This document shows, one piece after another, positions 36,303-46,640 of a DNA stretch of 64,000 nucleotides. Position numbers and translations under genes: made by a program. The DNA lies in NCBI GenBank assembly GCA_027625915.1, contig JANTQA010000070.1, positions 9,367,001 through 9,431,000 on the forward strand. Direction: 5' to 3'. The DNA comes from Anaeramoeba flamelloides (taxonomy: Eukaryota > Metamonada > Anaeramoebidae). Position 1 is the first letter of the stretch. Every line of letters begins with the position of its first letter. Under the pieces are notes generated by a model. The model made no database searches. It was not told where the DNA came from and was given only the letters and a program-made list of their open reading frames with translations.

Positions 36303-37440
36303 TTATATATTAAGAATTTCCAAAAAAGTTGGGCATTTTTTTTTTTTTACATTTCATAAAAAATCATCTTTGTTAGTGAAGGTATTCGTTAATTCACAAT
36401 ACCAAATTAAGTTAAATATAAATGCTGATTGAATAAAATACTATGATATTTATTTCCAAATATGTTCCAAGAAATATTTCCAAAAAATGAAAAAAAAAAA
36501 ATAGCACTACTTTTTTTGGTGAAAACAATGCACGATCAATTTCAATAAAAAACTGGAATTATGGTAAGGACAAATGATTTTTGAAACAAAAAAATACAGT
36601 TATATTTTTTCCATTCTATTGGAAAATTTGTCTAGATTAAAGAAGTTATGAAAACGTTTTTTTCGATCAAAAAGAAAATAATAAACACCAATTATCACCC
36701 CTCAAAAATATCAGATAAAATCGAGGTCAGAAAATTTAATATAAACCCCAATTCAAAATTTTTAACACACCAAAATTCGATTTATGAAAAAAAAAAACTT
36801 ATTTAATCAATTCAAGAAGAAATATCAAATTAGAACCATTCACTAATTGAAATGTTAACACTTTTTTATAAATTACAATACTCATAAAACAATAAACAAA
36901 TAATTATCAAAACAAATAAATCATGAGTGTGTTAAAAATTTTGGAGAGAGCAAAACAAAAAAATTGATTAGTAAATTTGTTTAAATTCTATTAGGAATTA
37001 TTGATCGATCAAAGGTTAGATACTACCAACTTTTTTTATTTGAGTTCTTCTATTTGGAACAACCCAACTTTAACATAATATCAATTGTTCAAAAAAATTT
37101 TGATCGAACGAAACAAGTTATGTAATTCAAACAATGAAATGAAAACAAAAACTAAAAGATGAAAAAATGATTTTCATATTTTACAAAAATCAAAATTATC
37201 TTCAATTTCAATGAAATTGTATTATTGTGATTGTTTGTAACGTTTTAGCTGTGTGGAAAATTTTGAATTTTAGTTTATTTTATTTATGTAATAACATACT
37301 AACAAACAAATTGAATTGTTATTAAGAATTAATAAATGGTTGTTAATGGTTTTGTATATTTAAATGGTTTAATGGTGATAGAGTTTAATAAAGATATTTT
37401 AAAATAATTTTTTCAAGCTTTTTTGGAAATGGCTTATTTA
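36303..37440 (+). repeat. Dispersed repeat R3, copy 2 (interrupted)
   Basis: It matches 6890-7500 on either side of a TA-flanked 532-bp insertion (36744-37275). Landmarks are CATTTCATAAAAAATCATC, TTTTGGTGAAAACAATG, AAATAATAAACACCAATTAT and, after the insertion, TTTATTTATGTAATA. Confidence 0.7.
36744..37275 (+). mobile_element. TA-flanked element H, copy 2, inserted in repeat R3
   Basis: Inverted relative to the copies at 17940 and 31911. It starts AACCCCAATTCAAAATTTTT and ends AAAATTTTGAATTTTAGTT. TA sits on both sides (36742-36743 and 37276-37277). The same place in R3 copy 1 (near 7331) is empty, which proves insertion. It is closer in sequence to copy 1 than to copy 3. Confidence 0.85.
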
Positions 37441-37529
37441 TGAACAATATGTTAATTGACTTATAATAAAAGATTTTAATAATCTAATTTTCAAATTATT
37501 TTTTAGTAAATTATTATTGAATAATTGTT

Positions 37530-38335
37530 TAGAATTGTTAACAGTTTCTTTTGCCCTTTCAGATTATATACTAAATGTGAAATTTTTTCCAAATAAATTC
37601 CCAAATATTTAATCTTAGATAAATCTTGTGATATTACTGTTTTATCTTTATTAGGTTTTTAATTCAAATTGGACAATTATTTGATATATTAATAATAATT
37701 TTTTATTTATTTGATTTATATTCCCTTTAATAATTAAAATTAAATCGTATGTAAACATTTGACAATGATTTGTTAATGGTAGAATTTTTAATAAAAGAAA
37801 AAATGAAATAAGAGCAAATATGATAGGTGATAAAGAGATCCTTGGGATATACCAAGTACTACTTCTTGATAATATTTTAATAAAAAGTTTTTAATAATTT
37901 TATACAAAATAAACTTTTTTATTGTTTTTCTAATTATTTTAAAATTAATTGAATCTAAAACATTTTTGCTATAGCAATCATTACAATATATGGGTTATAT
38001 CATTTTCGTTTTCATTTTTTGATTTTATTTGATTATTTATAATTATTTTTGAAAAACAATAAAACTGCAATTCGAGTATCATATTTTTTCGAACCCCAAA
38101 TTGTACTTTATGATGAAATTCCCACAAGTTCAATTGGTTTATATAGCATTTTTAAGAAATAATCTTGGTAAATATATATTAATTGAAATAGGCCTATGGT
38201 TCAAAGTTACTCCTTCATTTCCTTTTTTTATGGATAAATAGAATTAAGGACTATATTTTATTCAATCTACAAATTGAATTTTCCTTTTTATTCAAAAAGC
38301 CGTTTAAAATATAATGAATAATCATTAAAAATAAT
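37530..38335 (-). mobile_element. LINE remnant B: reverse transcriptase domain
   Basis: On the minus strand, decayed frames show in order NHRPISI near 38205 (RT block 1-2), a YNLGF/EKI block near 38100, VLDSINFKIIRKTIKKF near 37930, VLGISQGSLYHLSYLLLF near 37850 (the GxxQG block), and TYDLILIIK near 37755 where a YADD motif would stand. This is the core of a non-LTR reverse transcriptase. Stops and frame changes are frequent, so it is inactive. It lies just past the 3' tail of remnant A, so it is a separate copy. Confidence 0.65.
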
Positions 38336-38391
38336 CTTTTTATTATTATTATTATTATTTAAGGGTAGAGTTCTTAATCCCTCTTGTTTAC

Positions 38392-38803
38392 CGTTAGGTT
38401 TTTTTTAATTTAAGAAATAAAAATAAAATTTATTTAAATTTTCTTTTAATATCTTAAATTAAAAAAAACTGTTGTTAGCTTTTCCAGAATTCAAAAGAAT
38501 TGAGAAAAATCTTTGATTTTACTCTATTCTTTTGAATTTTGGAAAACGCCGTTAGCTTTTCTTGAGTTTTCTGTTTCTTTGAAAAATCTATTGATTTTCG
38601 AAATAAAATAGAAAACCTCAAAAAAACCGAGAACACTTCATAAATAAATAGAAAACTCAAAAAAACCTAACGAAAATCAATAGATTTTCCAAATAAAATA
38701 GAAAACCTCAAAAAAAACCTAGAACACTTAACAAATAAAACAGAAAACATCAAGAAAACCTAGGCACTCTACGGCACTCTAAGACACTCTACGGCACTTT
38801 CCC
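38392..38803. repeat. Hairpin-module array in the 3' tail of LINE remnant A
   Basis: At least four foldback modules lie in series: CGTTAGGTTTTTTTTAATTT (38391), GTTAGCTTTTCCAGAATTC (38473), CGTTAGCTTTTCTTGAGTTT (38550), and inverted AACCTAACGAAAATCAATAG (38665). They end in a short tandem of CACTCTACGG-type units (38765-38800). In remnant C the same LINE junction, TGTTTGCCCCAATTCC near 20875, is uninterrupted. Confidence 0.7.
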
Positions 38804-39170
38804 AATTCCTAAATTTTGATTTATGAATTTTATTAAATACTCAAAAATAAGTTTATTACCCACTAGAGCAAATAAAAATGATGTATCTTTTTTGTAATAA
38901 TATTAGAAATATTATTATTTTTTAATATATTAGATATATTAATTTTTTTTAATTCAGATATCCAGATTTTGTGATTATTTTCATCGGCTGGGCAATTCAA
39001 TAGAAAATGGTCTAAATCTTGAATGATTTCTAAATTGTTTATTTTTTTACATAATTTACAATATTTTGATTTATTTTTATTCTTGACATAAGACTGCCTG
39101 TTTGAATAATTTGTAAAATTTCGAAGTTTTAAACTTGAAGTTGAACTTTGTTTATTTTAAATATCTTTTG

Positions 39171-39258
39171 TCATTAGGTTTTCCAAAATTTAAAAGAATT
39201 GAGTAAAATATTTTGATTTTACACCATTATTTTTTTGAATTCTGGAAAACCTAACGAC
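39171..39258. repeat. Hairpin module a inside LINE remnant A
   Basis: GGTTTTCCAAAATTTAAAAG pairs with the complement GAATTCTGGAAAACC. It sits directly after the codons for SWKC on the LINE strand, the same site as in remnant D at 44876. Confidence 0.75.
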
Positions 39259-39427
39259 ATTTCCAACTCGGACTATTTTCTAAATTTTTAATTCTGAAAT
39301 TGTCTAATTCAATTTCGAGTTGTTTTAAATTTTTGGAGTAACAATTAATATTTTCAAAATATTTTTTTCTAAAAGGGTGATAGTTAATTAATTCATCAAA
39401 ACCAAGGATTTTTAATTTTTGGATTAT

Positions 39428-39914
39428 AGTAGGGAAAAAAATACCGGACATGAAAAAAATCCCTGACAAGATTTTTAATTGTGGGTATTAGTAAAATTTT
39501 TGTCTAATTTCAATGAAATCCCAATTATAAATAACCAATTTTTTTATGAGATTAGTAATAAACATACCTAAAGTCCACCAAAGTAAGGTGTCTCTAGAAT
39601 ACTCGAGTAATTGCTTGATAGCCATATGTTGATCAACTTTTTTTGAAAAATAATCCAGTTTTATTGAGGTTTACTAGAGTTTGGAAAATGATAATTTTTC
39701 TTCTTGTTTTTTGATTGATTGACTGGTGTTTTGAACAAGTGTGATTTCATCAATCATCATTCTAATAAGTGGGGGAGTTATAATTGAAAAAGTTCGATTC
39801 TTAAAAAAAGGAATTTGATTGTAAATAAATGAAATTACACAATAATTTTACTAATATTCACAATTAAAAATCTTGTCCGGGATTTTTTTCATGTCCGGTA
39901 TTTTTTTCACTACT
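39428..39914. mobile_element. 487-bp inverted-repeat element with ACCGGACATG ends
   Basis: Terminal inverted repeats of about 75 bp. The left end AGTAGGGAAAAAAATACCGG and the right end, read inward, AGTAGTGAAAAAAATACCGG differ at one base; CCTGACAAG and CCGGACAAG blocks and a TTTTTAATTGTG block follow on both arms. No coding frame in the interior. It splits LINE remnant A. Confidence 0.8.
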
Positions 39915-40293
39915 CTAACTTTAATCTTCTTTTATATATTGTTATTCTCACAGGATCAATAAAAATAATCTTCTTATTGGAATCAAACTAATTCTCTTAT
40001 TAAAAAGAAGATTGATAATGAAAAAAAAAAAAAAGATATCAAATTGAAAAACATTTTAAAACAATACTTTTCTGGTTTTGTTTGTAAAGTTTTAGAAATT
40101 GATCGGATTGTGTGTATAATAATAAAGTGGTTGAAATTTTATGGGATTTAATTTATAAAAAAAGTACATTAACATGATAGTGATTTTAATTAAGCCTCTA
40201 TAATTATTGTTCTTATGATAATTCTTTCTAAAATTATTATTAATAGCAATTGAGATCTTTTTAGAAAAAGTAAATAATATCACTGTTTCAAAT

Positions 40294-42549
40294 ATGCAAA
40301 ATGAAATTTTAAAAGAAAAGGAAATAAAAATTCACAATTTAATAAAAGAAAATGATGAATATAAAAGCCAAATTGAAAATTTGAAAACCCAAAATAGTCT
40401 TGAAATAGATAAATACGTGAAAATAAATGAAGAAATGGAAAAGGGGCGTGAGCAGGAACGTGAAAGGGAAAAAGAAATGGTAAAGGAAAAGGAAAACGAA
40501 AAAGAAAAAGAAAAAAAAATCAAAATAGAAATTGAACAATTAAAATTTGATAATCAGAGATTTTTAATGGTAATATCTAAAAAAGATCAAGAAATTGAAA
40601 GGTTACAAAACGAGAAATTTGCACTAGAACAAAATTTTTCACAGAAGACAAATAAAAAAAATACGGAATTGATCAATAAAATCAAACAACAACAAAAGCA
40701 ATCTGAAGTGGCACAAAAAAAAATATTAGCTTCCGATAAAAAAAATGAAGAATTAATCAATAAAATAAAGCAACAGCAAAAGCAATCCGAAGTGGCACAA
40801 AAAAAAATATTAGCATCTGATAAAAAAAATGAAGAATTAATCAATAAAATCAAACAACAACAAAAGCAATCTGAAGTGGCACAAAAAAAAATATTATCTT
40901 CTGATAAAAAAAATGAAGAATTAATCAATAAAATCAAGCAGCAGCAAAAGCAATCTGAAGTGGCTCAAAAAAAAATATTAGCATCTGATAAAAAAAATGA
41001 AGAATTAATTAATAAAATCAAGCAACAACAAAAGCAATCTGAAGTGGCTCAAAAAAAAATACTAGCTTCTGATCAAAAAAATGAAGAATTAATTAATAAA
41101 ATACAACAGCAACAAAAGCAATTCGAAGTGGCTCAAAAAAAATTAATAGCTTCTGATCAAAAAAATGAAGAATTAATTAATGAAGTAACAAGTTTAAAAA
41201 AAAAAAGCAAAAAAGAAAAACAAAATTTGATCAATTCAAAAAAGAAAGATAAAGAGGATTATGAAAAGGAAATTGAAAATTTAAAGGAAAATATTGATCA
41301 ACTAAAAGAAGAAAGTAATAAATTAAATGAAAATTATGAGAAAGAAAAGGAAAAAATGGATTTGCATCTTAAAGAGAAAAAAATTTTCGAAAAGAAAATT
41401 GAAAACAACGAAACAATGAACAATGAACTAAATGAAAAAATCAAAAACCATTTAATTACTATTAAAAATAATTTAAATAGTAAAGAAGAAATAAATCAAC
41501 AAAAATTAAAATTAGAAAAAGAAGTCATTGAATATAAAAAAAAATATGAAGATTCTAAAATTGAATTAGTTAAAAAGAATGAAGAAATGAATGTCATTTC
41601 ACAGGATGGGGAAAAATTACAAAGTAAAATAAAATCTTTAATTGAAGAAATTGATCTTGAAAAAAAGAAAAATCAAGAGTCTAAAGAAAAAATTGAAAAA
41701 TATAAAAATTTACAAATGGAGAATGAAACAGAAATTACTCAAATTAAAAGAGATTATGATGATGAATTAAGAAGAAGAAAAATTGCAGATCGGAAAAATG
41801 TTTTTGTAATTAGAGATTTAAAATCGCGATTTAAAAAGGCTAGTTTACAATTACAAAATTTAAAAAATGAAAATAAAACTGATAATAAACATGGCCACAA
41901 AACTCATAAATCAAAATCAAAATCAAAATCAGGTTCTAGTTATACTTCTGGTTCGGGTTCGGGCGCTATACCAATCATTAATATGGAATCTGGTTCATCG
42001 CAAAAGGGATCTAAAACAACCGACGGTAACGATAAGCTTGGTAAGTACTCAAATAAAGACATAAAAAAAAACAAAAATGATTATTTAGAAGAAGAGAATG
42101 GAATTCATATCAATAATAGTAATAGTAAGGAATTAAATGAAAATAAAAAAATATCTAAAAATAAATTAAAAAGCCAAATAAAGAACTTGGAAAAACAAAT
42201 TTGGAAGTTACAGGAAAAAGTTTCATTTTTAGAGGATAATAATAAATTGTTAATTAAAGATACAGAAAAAAAAAAGCAAGTAATACGATATTATATTTCA
42301 AAAGAAAAAATCGGATTATTATCGCCAAAAAAGGGTTCAAAATTAACAAAAATTCAAAATGAAAAAATGGTAGGAATGACAAATGCTTACGAAGAAGTTG
42401 TAATGAAAAATATTCATCTCGAAAAAATTGTTGAATCATTAGGTAAGGAAATTGATAGATTAAATCAACAATTAAAAACTCTACAAACTGAAAATCGTCG
42501 AGAAAAAAAGAAAAAGAAAAAACATGATTTAAATGGAAAAAAAAAATAA
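40294..42549 (+). CDS. Long coiled-coil protein with 28-residue tandem repeats
   Basis: A 751-residue, Lys/Glu-rich protein predicted to be coiled coil almost throughout. Residues 121-288 are six copies of a 28-residue unit, KKNEELINKIKQQQ then KQSEVAQKKILASD, exactly four heptads, followed by a partial seventh. A Ser/Gly hinge, SGSSYTSGSGSGA, lies near residue 550. The last 150 residues are a second coiled coil that includes VIRYYISKEKIGLLSPKKG. That segment recalls, from memory only, the C-terminal block of CCDC186-type Golgi/vesicle coiled coils, so a membrane-tethering role is a weak guess. Start: first Met in the frame, just after non-coding DNA; an upstream exon cannot be excluded. No intron seen. 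Confidence 0.8.
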   Translation: MQNEILKEKEIKIHNLIKENDEYKSQIENLKTQNSLEIDKYVKINEEMEKGREQEREREKEMVKEKENEKEKEKKIKIEIEQLKFDNQRFLMVISKKDQEIERLQNEKFALEQNFSQKTNKKNTELINKIKQQQKQSEVAQKKILASDKKNEELINKIKQQQKQSEVAQKKILASDKKNEELINKIKQQQKQSEVAQKKILSSDKKNEELINKIKQQQKQSEVAQKKILASDKKNEELINKIKQQQKQSEVAQKKILASDQKNEELINKIQQQQKQFEVAQKKLIASDQKNEELINEVTSLKKKSKKEKQNLINSKKKDKEDYEKEIENLKENIDQLKEESNKLNENYEKEKEKMDLHLKEKKIFEKKIENNETMNNELNEKIKNHLITIKNNLNSKEEINQQKLKLEKEVIEYKKKYEDSKIELVKKNEEMNVISQDGEKLQSKIKSLIEEIDLEKKKNQESKEKIEKYKNLQMENETEITQIKRDYDDELRRRKIADRKNVFVIRDLKSRFKKASLQLQNLKNENKTDNKHGHKTHKSKSKSKSGSSYTSGSGSGAIPIINMESGSSQKGSKTTDGNDKLGKYSNKDIKKNKNDYLEEENGIHINNSNSKELNENKKISKNKLKSQIKNLEKQIWKLQEKVSFLEDNNKLLIKDTEKKKQVIRYYISKEKIGLLSPKKGSKLTKIQNEKMVGMTNAYEEVVMKNIHLEKIVESLGKEIDRLNQQLKTLQTENRREKKKKKKHDLNGKKK
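40654..41157 (+). repeat. 84-bp tandem repeat, six copies, in the coiled-coil gene
   Basis: The six units encode the 28-residue repeat. Units differ mainly by silent or conservative changes, for example GCTTCC/GCATCT/TCTTCT at the Ala-Ser or Ser-Ser position. This suggests recent expansion or homogenisation. Confidence 0.9.
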
Positions 42550-42559
42550 TTTTATTTTT

Positions 42560-42605
42560 TTTATTATTGTTTAAGGGAGGTGTTTTTAATTACTCTTGTT
42601 TGCTC
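42560..42605 (-). repeat. Isolated LINE 3' tail
   Basis: TTTAAGGGAGGTGTTTTTAA, then TTGTTTGCTC, matches the 3' tails of LINE remnants C and A. It lies 10 bp past the stop of the coiled-coil gene, so part of that gene's 3' end may derive from a LINE insertion. Confidence 0.5.
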
Positions 42606-42715
42606 TAAAAAAAATATTTTTTTTCTTATTAATGGATTTTTAAACTTCTTTCCTTGAAATAATCGAAAAATATTAAAATAGATCTTTTAAAATTAATAAT
42701 AAAAAAAATAATAAG

Positions 42716-42770
42716 AATAGTAATAGTAATAGTAGTAGTAGTAATAATAATAATAATAATAATAATAAAT
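42716..42770. repeat. (TAG/TAA)n microsatellite
   Basis: Trinucleotide run grading from AATAGT to GTAGTAGTAG to AATAATAAT. Confidence 0.85.
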
Positions 42771-43089
42771 GAAAATGAGTAAGAAATTATCAATTAATTT
42801 TTTAAAGAAATTCAAAATGCAATGTAAATATTTACTATTTATTATTGTTGTTATTATTACTTTCTTATTATAGTTTATTTTTGAGTATAAATTAATTTAA
42901 TAAAAATTAATATAGAAATATTTTTTTTACATTATAAATTTTTATGTTTTTTTTTATGTCCTTAAAATGAAAAAGTACTTTTTTTTTCGAATAAAGATTT
43001 TTCGATTTCTTTAATTCTAAAGTGTTTAAACTCAAAAAATCATTCATTAAATCATCATTATGAATTAGTTTAAATGAAGATATACCATT

Positions 43090-43545
43090 TTTATAAAAAA
43101 AGTTTGGAATTTTTATTTTTTTGATTACTTTTTTTTGTTTTTCTTTTTAATTCTTTTTAAAAAGTCATTTGGAAATAAAACTTTAACCCCCCAAATTAAC
43201 TTTAATAAAATTGAAGAATTGTAATTTCTTTTAAAATGAATATAGTTCACTATTTAAAAATCTAATTTTCAACAATTGTAATTTTCCTAAAGAACTTGAG
43301 AAATTTTTGCATGATACATTCCATTATTATGGAAACCAAAAATTTTTGTAACATTTTATTTTTTTTTGAAAATTTTAGAGTTTGTTCGGGTATTTCTTTT
43401 TATGAATATCAACTCTAATTCGAAGTTTATTATTTCTCTTATTTCTAAACAATCAGAGTCTGTTGTCTGATTTTTAAAAAAAAATTGAATTTTTCGTTTT
43501 AGGTTGTTCCACTTCGAATGAAATGGGATTTATTTCCATTTTTTT
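43090..43545 (+). repeat. Dispersed repeat R4, copy 2
   Basis: Same orientation and order of blocks as 9200-9665. No coding frame. Confidence 0.6.
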
Positions 43546-44154
43546 TCGAATCAAACATAAACAAAAAATAAAAACCAGAATTAAAAATAATAAAAAACTT
43601 GGATATCAAAAATCAATTTTATTGCTAGTTTTAAATTGTCTTTTAGTTAATTAAAAATTAATTAAAGCTTTGAATAATATTTTTGAAACAATATCATTTG
43701 TAGATAGATTGATAGATATTAATTCTTAAATATTTATGGACATTTTTTCTTCAAGATCCACATCCTTCAATGCGCTATTAAATATAAAAATTAAAATAAA
43801 ACAAAATTAATCAGTAAAATTAGTGAAAAGTGAAAAGAAATTAGTATTTAATTGGTGAGAAGTATCTAAAGAAAAGAAATGATATAGAGATATAAGATTT
43901 TGTTTTGAAAATGCATTTATATGATAAAAATATTCTCAACTAAAATTCTTTCTAAAATTGATTTTGTTTGCATGAACAAAGAATCCAAATTGAATTGTGC
44001 AATTGTAGATAATAAATTAAATGAAAAGATTTTTCTCAAAAAAATTTTTACTTTTAGTATGTGAGTTAAATCCAAAATGTTTAAAATATATTAATTATTT
44101 TTAAAAATAATATTTTTTTTGTTTTTAATGTTACGATTCAAACTTTTGGTTTAT

Positions 44155-44330
44155 TTTTCATTTTTTATCTTTTTCTTTTATCTTACCAAAAAGAAAATGC
44201 GGGCAATTGAACCCATAAATTATTTATCAAAAACAAGTTAAGTCCAATTTTACAAAAAAAATAAAATGAACTATTAATATTCGGAGGAAATTTTCCTAGA
44301 CGACTTATTTTCATTATATTTTTTTTTGGT
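44155..44330 (+). repeat. Dispersed repeat R5, copy 2
   Basis: Resembles 32570-32745 block by block. Confidence 0.5.
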
Positions 44331-44399
44331 AGAACCTCCCCTTCCAAATTTCAAACTAAAAAAATCTCTAACTTTCTTGGTTATTTTAGATCATTTGAA

Positions 44400-45430
44400 T
44401 ACTCAACTTTAAATCGATAAAGATCGAAAAATTAAAATGATTTTTTCAGTATATCTTCAAGTCGAACGAATTATCAAATTATTTCAAAGTTATCCTTTAT
44501 AAAACAATCTATTTAAGTCAACTCTTTCATAGGTCTTCGAATTATTTAACTTTTCCAAAAAGAATATGAAGAATTTGATATATTAATTAATCTTCATATT
44601 ACAAAGATATTTAAAATTCAAAGATCTACTCCAGTCTTAGTGTGTCGAAATGAAATCAATCTATTACCTATTAAAATTATTGTGGACCGAAGAAAATGGA
44701 AATTTACTAAAAAACTTTATAAAACAGAATATAAAAAACTAATAAAACTTATTATATTTGACTATAACCCCAATAAAGAAATAGATATTTGGAAAAAAAG
44801 AGTATTTTAATGATTTAAAAGCAAAGATAAAAAATAAATACCAAAATAATTTGTAAAACAATCAAAGTTGGAAATGTCGTTAGGTTTTCCAGAATTTAAA
44901 AGAATAGAGAAAAATCTAAGATTTTACTCAATTCTTTCAAATTCTGGAAAATAGTCTTTCAGATTTCTTGAGTTTTCTGTTTGTTTCTCAAAAAAAAGCG
45001 CCATTAGCTTTTCTTGGGTTTTCTATTTATTTGGAAAATCAATAGATTTTCGTTAGGTTTTTTGGAGTTTTCTATTTATTTGGAAAATCAATAGATTTTC
45101 GTTAGGTTTTTTTTACTTTTGAAATAAACCGAAAATTTTAATAAATTTTCTGTTTATTTCTAAAGTAAAAAAAACCTAGAACACTTAACAAATAAATAGA
45201 AAACCTCAAAAAAAATCTAGAACACTTCACAGATAAAACAGAAAACCGCAAGAATAACTATTCGCTTGACGAAACTCCACAAGAATACTACAAAATTATC
45301 AAAAATGAAAATTTGAACTTTAAAATAAAAAATTATCAAAAATTTAAATCAAGTACTACATTCCTCGAATTTAGAACTTTTACAAATGGATTAAATAGTT
45401 GTCATTTGTGTGGGATCTAGGCTAAAAAAA
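44400..45430 (+). mobile_element. LINE remnant D: ORF C-terminal region, with nested hairpin array
   Basis: The plus-strand reading RSTPVLVCRNEINLLPIKII and VDRRKWKFTKKLYKTEYKK (44620-44730), then QSWKC near 44870, then (after the array) SSTTFLEFRTFTNGLNSCHL and CG near 45415. These correspond in order to remnant A segments (SLIPIRR, SPSWKC, SSTSSLKLRNFTN, CKLC). Several breaks; inactive. Confidence 0.6.
44876..45245. repeat. Hairpin-module array in LINE remnant D
   Basis: It begins GTCGTTAGGTTTTCCAGAA (module a), directly after the codons for SWKC. Further modules with CATTAGCTTTTCTTGGG and GGAAAATCAATAGATTTTCG (twice, 45020-45090) follow. Then comes a CGTTAGGTTTTTTTTACTTT foldback closed by AAAAAAACCTAGAACACTT, and ends near CGCTTGACGAAAC. 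Confidence 0.7.
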
Positions 45431-46314
45431 TGACAGAAAATAACACACCTACAAATAAATTATAAATAACTTATACTGTAGACTGGATTCTTTATTAACC
45501 CTTTCTCTTTCGTTTACAAAGGTTTATGAAAACGGAAAATTTATTTTTTGTTAATAATGATAACTTGTGGACTTGATTTGAAGACTCTAAAAGTTATGAA
45601 AATTAAAGAGTCATGTACTAAATAAAAATTAAGGATTTTGCTTAGATCAATGATGACTAGTTATCATAAATTTTGAAAAATAATTATTATTGGATAGTCT
45701 TAAAATCATCTGACTCGTTTAATTTGAGTACATAGAGTACATTTTGAAAAAAAAATAAATTATTAGCAGTATTCGAGAATAAAATAATTAAAATGAAGGA
45801 ATTTGCATTATTAATAGTCTAAGTTAAAATTCATTCATCAGAAAAAAGTTGCAAGAATTTTTTTTTTACTATTCTGATGAATAATAAAAACAAAGCGTAT
45901 TATCAATGAAAAAACTTATTATTAAACCTGTGAAGAAGTTGAAATGTTAGAAGATGTATTCATCTCATTTGACTTAATATTCTATATAGAGCAAGAACAA
46001 GAAACTAACCAAATACATTTGAAATTACAAATGAGAAATAAAATGAAGATAAATCAAAAAACAAAGAAAAAGAAAAAAAGTAATTAGAAAGAAGAATACA
46101 AGAAGAAGAAGAAGAAGAAGTATAAAAATTAGAAACTGTGAATATCTACAATTTAAATTGAATTATTTTATATTTTTATTCTTTCTTTTTTTGAAAAATA
46201 AACTTTTTGAAAATAAAAGATCAGTTTTTCATTTTTTTTTTTTTAGTGCTATTTTTTTTTATTGATCCATGATAACTTTGATAACTTTCAACCTATCAAA
46301 TTATAACTCTTGCA

Positions 46315-46423
46315 ATTTGTATAAAATCGAAAAAATAAGCTTATTAGAATTCCCTCTGAGTGATATTAAAAATATCACCCCTCGAAAATTATAATAAGCT
46401 TAATTTTTCGATTTTATACAAAT
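46315..46423. repeat. 109-bp perfect-looking inverted repeat
   Basis: TTTGTATAAAATCGAAAAAA on the left is mirrored by TTTTTTCGATTTTATACAAA-like sequence on the right (one-base offset). Inner AAGCTTATTA and TAATAAGCTT and central GTGATATT and AATATCAC also pair. A cruciform or miniature element. Confidence 0.7.
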
Positions 46424-46439
46424 AACGCCAATTATTCAT

Positions 46440-46640
46440 ATGTCTTAAAAAAAATATCTGAATACAATACATTTAAAAAAAAAAAAAAAAATGTAAAAAA
46501 TGTGATTATTGTAATCAATATTTCGAAAAAATAAATAATTTCATTTGATATTGTGAAAGATATAAATTTATCAGAATCAAATGGAAAAAAATATTGTTAA
46601 AAATTCTAGATAAGAAACTATATAAATAAGGTTCTCCTTA
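46440..46640 (+). mobile_element. LINE remnant E: terminal zinc-knuckle fragment
   Basis: The plus-strand reading gives KKCDYCNQYFEKINNFI, one stop, then YCERYKFIRIKWKKILLKIL. This has the C..C....H/N...C layout at the end of non-LTR ORF2 proteins. Short and inactive. Confidence 0.45.

Larger units (their letters stand above)
38340..40010 (-). mobile_element. LINE remnant A: ORF C-terminal region and 3' tail, with nested insertions
   Basis: Minus-strand reading from 40010 downward gives a decayed ISLIPIRRLF segment. After a 487-bp insertion comes KLKILGFDELINYHPFRKKY (39420-39360) and on to SPSWKC near 39255. After a hairpin module comes QSSTSSLKLRNFTNYSNRQ, then the knuckle SKYCKLCKK, LDHFLLNCPADENN and HKIWISELKK (39080-38930). 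The tail passes the block read on the plus strand as TTTAAGGGTAGAG and finishes in (TAA)n (38338-38358). Interruptions: inverted-repeat element 39428-39914, hairpin module 39171-39258, hairpin array 38392-38803. Confidence 0.72.

Noticed and set aside
38765-38800. CACTCTACGG tandem units as a possible CRISPR array or telomere-like repeat
   Set aside because: Only about four 10-11 bp units without spacers, located at the end of a hairpin array in a eukaryotic LINE remnant.
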